Assembly: GCA_963585895.1 (NCBI GenBank)
Contig: OY757917.1
Location: 106,295,444-106,359,443 of the forward strand
Direction of reading: 5' to 3'
DNA length: 64,000 bases
Origin: Sepioteuthis lessoniana
Taxonomy: Eukaryota > Mollusca > Cephalopoda > Myopsida > Loliginidae
Part shown: positions 1 through 11,104 of the stretch, piece by piece
Position numbering within the stretch: position 1 is the first letter of the stretch
How the letters are laid out: every line of letters starts with the position of its first letter
The notes under the pieces: model-generated
What the model saw: only the letters and a program-made list of their open reading frames with translations
Told to the model about the DNA's origin: nothing
Databases searched by the model: none
Program-made: the position numbers and the translations under genes

Positions 1-116
1 TCAAAAGGCTTTAAAGGAAACTGAAACAATTGGGACAATACAGTCTGTTTACATTTTATTTTTCAACTTCCGAATACAATGGACAGTTTTTGAAGCTCAC
101 ACCGAAAAATGATGCC

Positions 117-385
117 TCAGACTTCCCAGGGGGTGTCCTCGGGGTGTAATGGTTAAAGCGATGGACTGCGGAATCGTAGTATGCGAGTTCGTACTCCAGT
201 CGCGCTATTACGTTCACTTTCGGGCAAATACCTTTGGGAAAGGTATGAATCCCCTTATCCTTCCAGCTATGGGTTAAATAGTACCACTACTGTTCTCCTA
301 GGAGAATGGCTTTGACATTAAATAACCTACAAAGGTTGATATGCCATTAAACAAAGAAAACAAAACAAACAATCAGATTTCCCAG
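117..385 (+). mobile_element. tRNA-derived SINE, family 1, with target-site duplication
   Basis: The SINE body is about 130-372. A tRNA-like head has an A-box-like stretch near 140-152 (ggtgtaatggttaaag) and a B-box-like stretch near 184-196 (gagttcgtactcc), as expected for RNA polymerase III promoters. The body ends in a module that folds as nested hairpins (aacct/aggtt inside a gacat/atgcc-like stem, about 311-344), then an A-rich tail. The 13-bp flanks at 117-129 and 373-385 match at 12 positions and are read as the target-site duplication. A second copy lies at 8843-9075. Confidence 0.8.
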
Positions 386-597
386 CATCTCAAAAATAAT
401 ACCGCTGTATGATATCTAAATGAAATTGACACATATATTGATTAGAATATGTCAAGTAATGATAATTTTAATGTAGTGCAGTCAGAGTCTTAGAATGAAT
501 GTGAAAGAAAAATATTTAAGTAAGAATCAGTGCCATTGTTTTATTCTCACACTTTGCGAGATGTTCATACAAGTTTAGACTGTTTTTTTTTTTAACT

Positions 598-720
598 CAA
601 GACTTAGTGACAGTAAGTCTCCTCTGGCATCCAAGACTCTTGTAAACATTCTTGCTGATATATCAGTGCTGTGGTCTGAATGATCTCTGATTTTTCTCTA
701 AGTCACCTTCAAATCCTGTT
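598..720 (-). mobile_element. LINE-Z 3' fragment, diverged
   Basis: The segment with tagtgacagtaagtctcc and the following 'aagactctt...attctt' pattern aligns by eye with the 3' ends of the LINE-Z copies near 28,160 and 29,755. It is short and strongly diverged, so the assignment is tentative. Confidence 0.35.
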
Positions 721-795
721 CATAAATACAATAATATCATGTAATCATTTACAAAGTTTACTTAAGAATCGCCAGAAATACAGAAAACGTAATTA

Positions 796-1222
796 GCGGT
801 CGTGTCGATACTGCTATATGGATACACTACTTGAACACTAACTAAACGGCTGGAGAAGAAGCTAGACGGTTTATTACACAAGAATTGAACAAGTCCTGGT
901 GGCAACACCCCACAAGGCACCAACTATACGGACACTTACCTCCCATCACGAAAACTATCCAAGCTAGACGAACCAGACGTGCAGGACACAGCTGGAGAAG
1001 CAAGGACGTGCTCATAAGTGATGTACTCTTATGGACCCCCGCATATGGTCAAGAAAAAGCAGGACGAACAGGTGGAACATACATACAGCAGCTATGTGAG
1101 GATACGGGATGTAGCCCTGAAGACCTACCAGAGGCAATGAATGATAGGGAGAAGTGGCGAGAGAGGGTCAGGGATATCCGTGCTAGCGGCACCACATGGT
1201 GACGATGATGATGATAATTATC
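796..1222 (+). mobile_element. RTE-like LINE, 3' fragment
   Basis: This is a 5'-truncated copy of the LINE seen at length at 23.1-26.3 kb. The open frame at about 885-1202 encodes the last ~105 residues of the reverse-transcriptase polyprotein. It includes the conserved block ending in NDREKWRERVRDIRAS. Upstream, 796-884 is recognisable but out of frame. The copy ends in a short (GAT)n tail at 1203-1216, like the other 3' ends of this family in the window. It is a dead fragment with no catalytic residues. Confidence 0.85.
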
Positions 1223-2192
1223 TTAATTTGTCGCGAGATCAGAAGTTTAGGGCAGCAAGGATGAATCGAACGGACGAACCATTACAATTCAAGATCTACT
1301 TGCGTGATTTCCGAAGCTTAAGATAATTTTGCACCAAAACCATGGAATACTGAGTAATAATTTATCCTAGTAAAAATAGTCAGATAGCCTTCTCACTAAC
1401 CACTCTACCATGTGATGTAAGGAATATATGTTATGTATGTTCACAGAAAATAATAATGTCTGCTATTGCTGTGGAAAAGAAAGTCTTATCAAATCTTTAG
1501 TTATCCTTGTGATCATTTCTAGCGCTGTATTCTGTATCATTTTCGGTTTTTTATCTTTTCCGAACATGTAATTAGTTCAATCTCACTTAAAGAAGTGTTT
1601 AAAACATATTTGATTGCCCCAATGATTGTAAACATAACAATTGCTTTTGCCTTTTATTTCTTTCTCAGAAGTCGGTCAAGGCCCTGATAATTATTTTAAA
1701 ATGTTCTATTTAGACAGTTTCTTTTTTCCTTTCACTTTCATTTTACATCATTGAAAAATCACGTTTATACTCGTGTGGGTTTCTTTTTTTAAAAAAAATT
1801 TTGAAAATGAAAAAGAAAAGGATTTCAGTCTGATTTAAGCTATTAGTCTCTATTTCGAAATTCAGGACTATCTTTCATTTCCGAAAATCAAAGAAAATTC
1901 GTACAGTTATTACCTTTTTAATAGATTTTGATCTGTTTTCCTACCAGGCGAGAGAATTAATCTCATTAAAGGCCAAATCACAGCAAGCCTCATTAGTACA
2001 CTAGAAATGTTTTTTTTTGCGGACTTTTCTGGATGAGTGTTGTCATTCTATGGCATGGCAATGACCACAATCAATTTGGCTTCAGAGATGTGGATATAAG
2101 CTCACCAGAAGAAAGTATGTATTAATCTCTAAGTCGTGAGTAGTGATATTTTACTTTGTTTTCTCGTATATTTAACTTATTAAGTGTCATTG
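1223..2192. other. Unassigned AT-rich DNA
   Basis: No transposon motif, long open frame, RNA gene or strong repeat was seen in this stretch beyond short A/T runs (for example near 1785-1800). Confidence 0.5.
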
Positions 2193-2462
2193 ACTGGACA
2201 TTGGCATGATTGTTAGAGTGTTCTCCAATGGCCTGGGAGACCTGGGTTCAATCCCATGCCGAGTCATGCCAAAGACTCAAAAAATTGTACTTGATGCCGA
2301 CTTGTTTAACACTCAGTATTATATGGAACAGATCAAGGGCAAAGTGGAGCAATCTAGGGAAAGGAGTAGCGCTCTCCTTCTACACATTGGTATCGTAGCT
2401 ATCGATAAGGTAGCCTTTCGGGTCACCTTTGACTATGTCGCCAAGTTTACAAATTCTTACTT
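2193..2462 (+). mobile_element. tRNA-derived SINE, family 3
   Basis: The head contains a B-box-like gggttcaatccc near 2245-2256. It is followed by the family's diagnostic gagtcatgccaaagactc and the conserved blocks aaagtggagcaatc and gtagctat. Other copies are at 33,158, 36,013 (minus), 54,961, 59,070 and 59,908. The open frames reported here are incidental. No clean target-site duplication was resolved. Confidence 0.8.
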
Positions 2463-2489
2463 AAGTATAATTGCTATTGATGTGGTTAC

Positions 2490-2514
2490 GTATATATATA
2501 TATATATATATATA
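2490..2514. repeat. (TA)n microsatellite
   Basis: Simple dinucleotide run immediately downstream of the family 3 SINE. Confidence 0.9.
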
Positions 2515-2641
2515 TCGGTAATATTCGGTCGGGTTAAAAAGTTTGGAGTAATTCCCTCAGGACAAGAAAATCATTCAAGAGCTGAACATTTAAATTTTCC
2601 TGGTAGAGAGCTCAATGTAATTTATTTCAGAGCAATATTTC

Positions 2642-3369
2642 TTTAAGAAAAAACCAAAGACCGGTTAATTCATGATTATACATTTATTTCGGTCCCGTAT
2701 TTTCAGTTTCTGGTGTGAACCAAAAACATAAAGAAAAAAACTAATACAGGACTTCTTCAGACCCAATGGATAATTAATTAAATTTAAATCTAAATTTAAA
2801 TTTAAAACCAGAATAAACACGTGGGCGTAGGGGGGACGAGATTAAGGAGTTACTTCCTCGTTTTATTGAATTTCCGTTTTTATTTTAATTTTTCAAATTT
2901 CTTCTATCAATTATAATTACGGTAATTTAACTTTTTTATTTATTCGTTTAGTTTATTTTCTTTTCATGTTAAATTCGATGATTAACTTTTAAGCGAAATA
3001 TTAATGCTTATATCAATTTCGATACCATTTAATTAGCTACCTATTTTTTATGTGCATAGGTTAGATACGTTTTTTCCTGGTTTCACTAATTATTTCTATG
3101 TTTTTAAATTTGTATAGTTTAAATTTAGTCTTATGTCTACATCTAGCTATCAATTCGCTTCTCTTATTTAATAACGTATCGGGGTACTTATATTTTAAGA
3201 TATAAATTTTTAAATTTAAATTTGAATTTAATTGATTATCCATTGGGTCTGAAGAAGTCCTGTGTTATTTTTTTTTCTTCAGGTTTTTGGTTCACACCAG
3301 AAACTGAAAATACTGGACCGAAATAAATTTATAATCATGAATTAACCGGTCTTTGGTTTTTTTCTTAAA
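2642..3369. mobile_element. Inverted-repeat element, candidate Penelope-like ends
   Basis: Two arms of about 170-185 bp (2642-2815 and 3187-3369) are inverted copies of each other. They share accaaagaccggttaattca, tttcggtcc, tggtgtgaacc, acttcttcagaccca and an AAATTTAAA-rich inner edge. The 370-bp interior has no recognisable domain. A 60-residue minus-strand frame (3061-3243) starts with ATG at the inner edge of the right arm. Each arm carries a hammerhead-like arrangement: ctgaaga, agtcc, a loop, ggacc, gaaa, then a small palindrome. Penelope-like elements are known to have terminal repeats in inverted or tandem arrangement with hammerhead motifs, and a Penelope GIY-YIG fragment occurs at 32.8 kb. 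A foldback DNA element is the alternative. Confidence 0.55.
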
Positions 3370-3590
3370 GAAAGATATATATATATATATATATATATGT
3401 GTGTATTTTGGAAATGACACTAAAACCGTTGAACTGTGAATATGATTTGTAACTTATTCAACATTAATCAGTGTTGATTACAGTTAAGTGGTTTAAAGTA
3501 AAGGATCAAATCGAGAGAGATCCATATGGATCAATATTCTAAGATAAGAGATGTTTTTAAAAGATAGAGTTGATGCAGAAACTACCTCCA

Positions 3591-3670
<80 letters not shown>
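3591..3670. repeat. (TA)n microsatellite
   Basis: About 80 bp of pure TA repeat directly abutting the 5' end of the LTR-A copy at 3671. The long Y/I-rich frames here are translated repeat. A shorter (TA)n lies at 3376-3398. Confidence 0.95.
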
Positions 3671-3674
<4 letters not shown>

Positions 3675-4383
3675 ATATTTTGACCTTTGGCACGAGAAAA
3701 ATGCCATTCAAGGCGATGCACCGGAAGGAAGTAACACATTCCAATGGCAGTTAGGAGAGGAAATCGCGTGGGCAGAAATTGACTGATGAAATGGGACGAG
3801 GTAAAAAAAATCCCATGATACTCTCACTGACTGACGCACCGGAAGAGAGTGACCTGTAAACTGTATGGCAGTTATTTCCGCTTGATGATGATTAAACATG
3901 CGATTTCAAAGATCGAGTGGGCAATCAAGTGGGCGATGAACTATTATATAACTCAGTCAAGACGGAAGTCAAGACAGTAGAGTTGGAGTTCCAGCCAGTT
4001 GGAGTGAAGGTGTGGTAGGGAAAGATACACCCGGCTGAGGGGCCCACGGGAACCCCGATGGAGTTTGGGGACCAGAGAAGTTGCTGATAAGATGCTGTAA
4101 AGAAAGCCATCACCCAGCAGAGTGGGCCTATGGACCTCCGGTTGAGCATCAGGAGAACGAGAAAGACACAACGTTGACGGCCGTAAGAGAAGGGGTCAAA
4201 ATATTACAATTTCTGTTCGGTCTCAAGCTCCTTCTCACACGCAAACCTTGAGTAACCCTTTTCGAACCCTTGCAATAAAGTGAGAGGTAGATATTTTTCT
4301 AAAGAAGTCTTCCTGCGTCTGTCTTTGTCATTGCGTCTTTTTTATTATTGTGTCGTTATGATGCTGTAGATGACGATATAACA
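3671..4383 (+). mobile_element. LTR-A long terminal repeat (5' LTR or solo)
   Basis: The sequence starts TGTTATAT and ends ATATAACA, a matched terminal inverted motif of the TG...CA type. A polyadenylation-type tgcaataaagtgagagg lies at 4269-4285, about 100 bp before the end, which suits a U3-R-U5 layout. Related copies are at 6679-7115 (rearranged), 31,796-32,355 (minus), 43,981-44,628 and 60,632-61,162 (minus). Their sequence is shared around gatgcaccggaag and the R/U5 block. The end at 4383 is 10 bp from a possible primer-binding site. Confidence 0.65.
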
Positions 4384-4393
4384 TAGTGCGATT

Positions 4394-4409
4394 TGGTGCC
4401 AAAAACCAG
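4394..4409 (+). promoter_or_regulatory. Possible primer-binding site after LTR-A
   Basis: tggtgccaaaaaccag lies 10 bp after the LTR-A end. Starting with TGG, it could pair with a tRNA 3' CCA end and prime reverse transcription. No matching internal gag or pol was found downstream, so it would belong to a gutted element. Confidence 0.35.
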
Positions 4410-4479
4410 ATATATCATCATGATATTGTTACGGACTGGGTTTCCACGGAGACGATCAGAGAAAACACAAGGCCCCCAG

Positions 4480-4672
4480 AAATAAAGAAGAAAAGAAAAA
4501 AAAACAAGAACAAACCAGCAAAAAAAGAAACAGACTGACGCGAAAAGAACAGAAAAAAGAAAAGAAAGAGGAAGACGCTGCAACGTGCTGGAAGAAAAGA
4601 AGAAGAAAGAAAAGAAAACAAGAAACCAGAATAAACCAGCAACAAAAAAAAAAGAGAAGAAAAAAAATAGTA
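4480..4672 (+). repeat. Purine-rich tract
   Basis: Almost the whole ~190 bp is A and G on the plus strand, with few interruptions. The F/S/L-rich minus-strand frames over it are translation of this tract, not genes. Confidence 0.8.
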
Positions 4673-4689
4673 AGTACATAGCTGCATTC

Positions 4690-5390
4690 TTATAACTCTA
4701 TCTCTCTGTCGATTAATTTGGGTTCGTAAAAAAGGATGTAAATTGATTATAATAGTGAAAGATTAGTTTTAATGACAAGGGCCTTTCTAGAAGGATAAAA
4801 TGGGAAATAATTTTTTTAAAAAATGTGAGATCCCTAGATAAAAATTGAGATTACTGCTATGTGTAATATTGTATCATAGTAAGGGAGAGAAAGACAAAAG
4901 GGAAACAAAGATGACTGGGACAGTTGCTGTCCGTTTTTTGATAGACAGCAATAATAAACAATAAATTTTATGTATGGAATTTTTTATAGTAAATAGGTCT
5001 TTCTGAGTAAAAGTTTGTTGTAACTTGTCAGTGGTCCGGACAAGTGATGATTGAAAATTAGAATTTCAGTCCAAGATCTGGAATCCCGCATATCTGTAGT
5101 TAAGACCTTTTGGGCAGGTTTTTATGTTTGGAACTTGTGGATTGGAAATGAGAATTTTAATCCGAGAGATGGAATTTTCGAAGCATCAATGGGGTTGTCC
5201 AAGAATTTCGCACATTCGTGTTTGTCTGAAGAATGCGCATATAATTTTTCGGTATTTGTAAAGTGGGGAGGTATTTTCGGCGTTGGTGGAATCAGGCCGG
5301 TTTTTTTGTTGTGGAAATTGTTGATACCAATTATTGGAGACATGGGTATTGTCTCAGACTTGTCGTGGTTCGTATCGATTGAAAATGGTC
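4690..5390. other. Unassigned sequence
   Basis: A 131-residue plus frame at 5051-5446 runs through here but shows no recognisable domain. It includes the translated LTR-A fragment at its end. A short local repetition (agaatttcagtccaagat... and agaattttaatccgagagat...) occurs near 5060 and 5152. Confidence 0.4.
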
Positions 5391-5434
5391 TTGGAATGGC
5401 ATTTTTGGCCGGGTCAAAAGGTCAAAACACAACA
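5391..5434 (-). mobile_element. LTR-A 5'-end fragment
   Basis: ttggaatggcatttttggcc followed by gggtcaaaaggtcaaaacac matches, in reverse, the first ~44 bp of LTR-A. It is the same block as at 6891-6932 and about 32,308-32,355. Confidence 0.65.
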
Positions 5435-6678
5435 ATCATCCATTAATTATTTTTCAAAATTCCACATGTGGAATTTTCTTCACGTTCGTCTCCATCACCC
5501 TCACACATATTTTAAAGAATAATTTACAAGGACAATAAATGGCTGAAAACACAAAAAGAATCACTTGAACTACAGCAAACAAAATCTTACTTAGAAGGCG
5601 ACCTTCTCTCTATGTAACACTTGCCCGGCTAATTATTATCTAAATTTCTTTTACTATATTTGCGTGGGTGGCCATCTTGACATGTGTGCATCAAGGTACA
5701 ATACGGATGCATCTTTTATTCTCCCAACACAACGGGCCCTCTATAATTCCTTGAAGAATTTTAAAACCCTAACAGGACCATAATCTGGTCCCAGATCCTG
5801 GCCACAAACCCCGTGACCCCGGTCATTCCAGCAATACATTTTGCCTGGATTCCTCATGAACACACTCCAGTTCTTCGCTCAACAGGTTCCTACCTGGAGT
5901 GACCGGAGATTTCCATAAACTAAAACACAATATCTTCAAGGCCCAACGAATTCCCCCTAAATTACAAAAATCATGGCCCAAAACAAAGTATCACAATACA
6001 TCCGAATGTATCACAATCTGGCACACATGCAGTAAACCACCTAAAATAGTCCACGCAAAATATTAATTAGCAATGTGTTACCCATTTTTTCATTAAGTTT
6101 CTGTTTCCATGCCCATTGGTTTGCAAGCTCTTGAGGAAACATGCTTTACCTGATCAAACCCGCGCCGGGTTTCTTTTCAATTTAATCAGGAACCTCGTGG
6201 CTACCAATATATAAGCACCTCGCCTTTCCCTGATTCGTTTCGTTTCGCAAAATCACACACGAATCCAAAACATCATCGTGACAGAAAGACTCAGACATCA
6301 TCCACAAAATATTGGAGTAGGCCACGCCTTTTTTTCTTTTATTCCATCCTTGGAACTCCAAACTAAAAAAAAATAGAAGCGTCCACAGGCCTCTGCAACT
6401 TCATGGGCCGGCGAATTCTTCGATAGAATTACTTCCTTTGCCGTCTACCCAACAACAATCTGTAACACTACTTGGATGAATGTCTGTCCTAATCTCGCGT
6501 CAGACACCGATTTGTCAAAACAGAAAACCCCAAAAGAATATTTCCTATTCCACGAAAACCCCAAATTCTAAAAAAAAAAAATTTAGAATCAATATTATTA
6601 CAATTATTAGTAAACCTAGTATAAACTCCTCTGTTAATGGTTTTCGTCAAATTTCATGATATGAACAGGGAAAAACGT
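5435..6678. other. Unassigned sequence, C-rich on plus strand
   Basis: Apart from a cytosine-rich stretch near 5700-6000, nothing is recognised. Frames on both strands are short and stop-rich. It could be the decayed interior of an LTR-A element, since LTR-A sequence lies on both sides, but no gag or pol motif supports that. Confidence 0.4.
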
Positions 6679-6932
6679 CCACTCGATCTTTGAAATCGAA
6701 TGTTTAATCGTCATCAAGCGGAAATAACTGTCATGCAGTTCAGAGGTCACTCTCTTCCGGTGCATCACTCTTTGAGTGTACCATGGGAATTTTTTTTAGC
6801 TCGTCCCATTTCATCAGCCAATTTCCGCCCACGCGATTTCCTCTCATAACTGCCATTGGAATGTGTCACCTCCTTCCGGTGCATCTCCTTGGAATGGCAT
6901 TTTTGGCCGGGTCAAAAGGTCAAAACACAACA
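6679..6932 (-). mobile_element. LTR-A 5' half, inverted
   Basis: This block matches the first ~250 bp of LTR-A in reverse (ccactcgatctttgaaatcg, then catcaagcggaaataact, ending ggtcaaaacacaaca). At 6932 it joins, head to head, the 3' part of the same LTR in plus orientation. Confidence 0.7.
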
Positions 6933-7111
6933 AAGACACAACATGACGACCATAAGAGTGAAGGTCAAAATATTGCAGTTTCTGTTCGGTCTCCAGCTCT
7001 CTCTCACAGTAAAACCCCTCACAACATTTTCGAACCCTTACAAATAAAGTGAGAGGTAAATATTGTTAAAGAAGTCTTCCAGCGTCTTTGTCATTGCGTC
7101 AGTAAGAATAT

Positions 7112-7115
<4 letters not shown>
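6933..7115 (+). mobile_element. LTR-A 3' part
   Basis: The U3/R/U5 portion runs from aagacacaacatgacg through the AATAAA-type signal near 7042 to the terminal atataaca. It is followed by (TA)n at 7117-7142. Confidence 0.7.
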
Positions 7116-7146
<31 letters not shown>

Positions 7147-7243
7147 AGCAATATTATCATATCTAATTTTTGCATTTCTGGGAATATGCTTTCATAGATG
7201 AAATACTAACACATGAAAATAGGTTCCCATTACGCTCGTTGTG

Positions 7244-7246
<3 letters not shown>

Positions 7247-7308
<62 letters not shown>
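7247..7308. repeat. (TA)n microsatellite
   Basis: About 62 bp of TA repeat. Confidence 0.95.
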
Positions 7309-7310
<2 letters not shown>

Positions 7311-8842
7311 TGCAATGGTTTTAGTTTAAGAGTAAACTAGATTCTCTAGATTTGGGTGGGTGACTATTCCAACAGAAGAAGAAATCTGAATTCAAAACAC
7401 AACAGATCTAGGCGAGTTAACACGAATCACATAACCTGCTATTTTATACTCACTAACCCTTAAGGCGAATGTCAGCAGAACAACAGAGTGGCAAAAGAGT
7501 ATTGTGACCTCGTTGAGATATGTCAATGGGTCAGCTCTGCCGCTCAAGTTATTAGATTATCATAGTAAGATTAAAAACATAATATCTTGCAGTGTAATTA
7601 TTTATCGGTTATCTTGCCATGATTTGTCAGGGGAGTATAATGACAATTACTCAGAATTTGGTATTCGTATTGTATTAATCCCGTGATGTATGGTTGTTTC
7701 TTTTTTCTACTTTAAGAAAGAAAGTGATGTCCTTCATCTTTAAAGATGAAGAAATCACACATAGATATGTAAACTGAGAAATTTTCAAACTCCGACGTTT
7801 TTTAATGAATAACGATATATGTTTTCTCGGTGATTTCTTAGTGGAGTTTGTTCTATAAACTCAAATGTCATATAATTCATGTCTGAAAATCATTTTGCAG
7901 ATTTAGTAATTTACTTCTGTATATATTATGAATTGGTGAACTGAACACTTTTTTTAGTTCAACCAAGAAATAAATGTCTTTCACTAAGAGACGAACCTGG
8001 AGTTATTCGGGTTGAAAGATAATACACTTAAGTATATTTTGCTAAACGAAAAAAAATCTATTTATTCTATTTCTTTTCCATATGATTGAATATTGTCTAA
8101 TTAATGATCTTCAACGAATTATCATAAACTTGAGATTAGAAGTTTTTCCTCATGTGGTGTATGCTCCAGAATATAAATATTTCGATTATTGTTAGAATTA
8201 AATATGTTCTGTTCCTGAATTTTTTTGGAGCTAAATGTCTTCCATGGTATTTATAATTTGCGTTTTCCTCCAATTGAAACCATTTTAGTTCAGCTGAGCT
8301 TTTTCAATCTCTATCCTGGATTTAAATAAAAATGTTTACTGATAGGAATTTGGAAAAAAGAAAAACATCATAATATTAGCAGAAGAAATATTTGCAAAGA
8401 ATTAGGGAAAATTTTATACAAAAGATTAATTCACATTTTTATGTGGGAAAGTGTTGGAAATATTTTTTGTCAATCAATAAGAAAGTAATACTGTCTCATT
8501 AAAAGGTGTTATTGAAATAAAAGAATCATCTTTTTGTTGATACACCATCTTGCTCTTCTCGTCCAGTGGTCGTTCTTCTCACCGCCTCCATTCACCACTG
8601 CCCAACTTTGTTCCATGTTCTTCATTTTAGAAATAAATACAAAAAACATTTTATTCGTTCATTAATTCAAAAAAGGTCTTACTTGTAAGAGACTTACTTG
8701 TAAGAGACTAGGAGCGCCCTCTACAACAGATAGAAAATGAGAAGCACCACCTTTAATGATTCAGTTAAAATTAAAATCTAAATTAAAAAAAAAATTCCCC
8801 TGACTTTACAATTTCCAAATGACAACCAAGGTTTCAAAGTGG
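7309..8842. other. Unassigned AT-rich DNA
   Basis: No recognisable gene or element. Only short frames occur (for example 60 residues at 7504-7686), with no domain. A small direct repeat, cttacttgtaagagac, occurs twice at about 8679-8708. Confidence 0.5.
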
Positions 8843-9075
8843 GTGTCCTCATGGTGTAATGGTTAAAGCAATGGACTGTGAAATCGTAGTAAGCGAGTTC
8901 GTACTCCAGTCGCGCTATTCCATTCACATACGGGCAAATACCCTTGAGAAAAAGAAGAACCTCCTTATCCTCCCAACTATGGGTTAAATAGTAATATTAA
9001 TTTTCTTCTAGCATTAAATTTGGCATTAAATAACCTACAAAAGTTGATATGCCATAGAACAAAGAAACCAAACCA
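8843..9075 (+). mobile_element. tRNA-derived SINE, family 1
   Basis: Same organisation as the copy at 130-372: ggtgtcctcatggtgtaatgg head, B-box-like gagttcgtactcc, cgggcaaataccc, atgggttaaatagta. It ends in the hairpin module ggcattaaataacctacaa / aagttgatatgcc and an A-rich tail. Confidence 0.8.
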
Positions 9076-9311
9076 AATGTCTCCAAAGATAAATATCTGT
9101 CAAGTAATCTTATTTGACATTAACCGTTTCTTCTTTTGAAGACAATTCTTTATATCTTTTCTAAATTATCTACACTACTTGCCAAATAGGAGTTTGTCAT
9201 TCTGTTATGAAATATATTTAATCGGGAAAAAGTGGTAAAGATATTGCCCTAAAATTATTATGTTGAAGGCATGTGTTTTAATTTTGTGGACAATTAATTT
9301 CTTTAATCTTT

Positions 9312-9580
9312 TTATCGTCGTAGGAGCTGGACACGGTGACACGAGTTAAAAATCCTGAACAAGTCTGATTGCATTTCACAAAACACTAATATCCTTGGGA
9401 AAGGCATGAATCCTCTTATTTTCCCTCCAGTTATGGGTAAATAGTATGGCAGAATAGGTTAATCAGCTTTGGTTTGCTTACCAGTCTAGGAGAAGGAAAC
9501 CTTTACATCCAAACCTGTTAAACCCCATTTAAAACTCGACTGTGTGTCATATCCCGCCCGTGCGGGCGGGTGATGGTAAA
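9312..9580 (+). mobile_element. tRNA-derived SINE, family 2, 5'-truncated
   Basis: The copy begins inside the tRNA-like head (ttatcgtcgtagg). It keeps gacacgagtt, tgattgcatttcaca, the block ccttgggaaaggcatgaat, agtctaggagaaggaaa and the 3' end. Full copies are at 39,405 and 47,583. Confidence 0.75.
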
Positions 9581-9677
9581 TATATATACTACTCTTCCAT
9601 TGGTGGATATTGTTTTAGAATCTGTTCATTATTGATTGAAATATAAATAAAATCCTCTCACACATGTCAGATCTCAG

Positions 9678-10010
9678 AGAAGTTCATCATCATCTTGTCG
9701 TGCCTTCAGCACAGATATCCCTGAACCTCTACCACCACCCCTTCCTATCGTTCATCGATTCCGGCAGGTCCTCAGAGCTACACCTCGCATCCATACAGAG
9801 CAGCTGTATGTAGGTTCGAGCTGATCACCCTGATTTTCCTCGCCCATGCGAGGGGGTCCATAGGAGTACATCACTTATGAGCTCATCCCTAATTCTTTAG
9901 CAGTGTCCTGCGTGTCTGGTTTGTCTAACTTTGATAGTTTTCGTGATAGGTCGTAAGTGGCCGCATAGATTCTGCTTTGAAGGGTGTTGCCTCCAGGACT
10001 TGAACAAGTC
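9678..10010 (-). mobile_element. RTE-like LINE, 3' fragment
   Basis: The (GAT)n tail, read in reverse, is at 9678-9695 (catcatcatc). The minus frame ending near 9897 encodes the conserved segment with ITKTIKVRQTRHAGHC. The rest of the C-terminal region is present but contains stops. The copy is 5'-truncated at about 10,010. Confidence 0.8.
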
Positions 10011-10290
10011 AGGGAAGTTACTCTCATATAATTTAACCGAATGAGGTTTATTTTTCAACATAGTCTCTGATGGGATCCACAGACGTTTTCCATATATGTT
10101 GCAATGTTTAAAACACATTAATAAAAAAAAAAGACATCGACAACATATATAATGTTATCATGTGAACTTTTTAGTCTCTGAACTTTTCGGGCCACATTCG
10201 TATTTATAGTGAATAAACAAAACATGATAAAAACTTTAAAAAAACAAAAAAAAACAAGAAAGAATTCACATAGTGAAAATTCTTTTAAAA

Positions 10291-11104
10291 AATAAGGAGC
10301 AGAAGGTACCCCGCCAAAAAAATTATCGACGCCGACTATGCCAATGACATAGCGCTACTAGCCAATACACCCAACCAAGCCGAAACACTACTGCATAGTT
10401 TTGAACGAGCCGCTGTAGGCATTGGTCTCCATGTTAATGCACACAAAACTGAATTTATGTGCTTTAATCAGAAAGGCGACATCTCCAAACTAGACGGAAC
10501 CTCCCTGAAACTGGTTGACAAATTCACCTACCTAGGAAGCAGCGTCTCATCAACCGAAAAAGACATCGACACACGGCTAACGAAGGCATGGACAGCTATC
10601 GATAGGCTTTTGATCATATGAAAATCAAACCTGACGGATAAAATGAAACGCAGTTTCTTCCAGGCTGCAGTTGTGTCGATACTGCTATATGGATGCACTA
10701 CTTGGACGCTGACTAAACGGTTGGAGAAGAAGCTAGACGGCAATTATACAAGAATGTTGCGAGCAATATTGAACAAGACCTGGCAGCAACACCCCACAAG
10801 GCGCCAACTATACGGTCAGCTACCACCTATCACGAAAAATATACAAGCTAGACGAACCAGACATGCCGGACACTGCTAGAGAAGCAAGGACGAGATCGTA
10901 AGTGATATACTCCTGTGGACCCCCGCATATGGCCAATCAAAAGCAGGAAGACCAGCTCGAACATCCATACAGCAGCTATGTGATGATACGGGATGTAACC
11001 CTGAAGACCTGCCGGAGGTGATGAATGATAGGGAGACGTGGAGAAAGAGGGTCTGGGATATCCGTGCTAGCCGCACGACATGATGATTATGATGATGATG
11101 ATGT
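10291..11104 (+). mobile_element. RTE-like LINE, 3' third, inactive
   Basis: About 800 bp from just before the reverse transcriptase YxDD motif to the (GAT)n tail at 11,086-11,104. At the catalytic motif the codons read Y-A-N-D (10,336-10,347), so an active-site aspartate has become asparagine. Downstream is the block with NAHKTEFMCFNQ, FTYLGSSVSSTEKDI and KMKRSFFQAAV. Two in-frame stops (near 10,618 and 10,877) interrupt it. It is 5'-truncated and joins an A-rich stretch at 10,230-10,290. Confidence 0.85.

Noticed and set aside
140..200. tRNA genes at the SINE heads
   Set aside because: A- and B-box-like sequences are present, but no complete cloverleaf or acceptor stem is visible and the same sequence continues into a SINE body.
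3551..3754. Long open frames of alternating I and Y residues, and the similar C/V, S/L, T/H and R/E frames at other microsatellites
   Set aside because: They are translations of dinucleotide repeats; frames open on several phases or strands because the repeat lacks stop codons.
4356..4687. Minus-strand F/S/L-rich frames resembling membrane proteins
   Set aside because: They are the complement of a purine-rich tract and have no other protein-like features.
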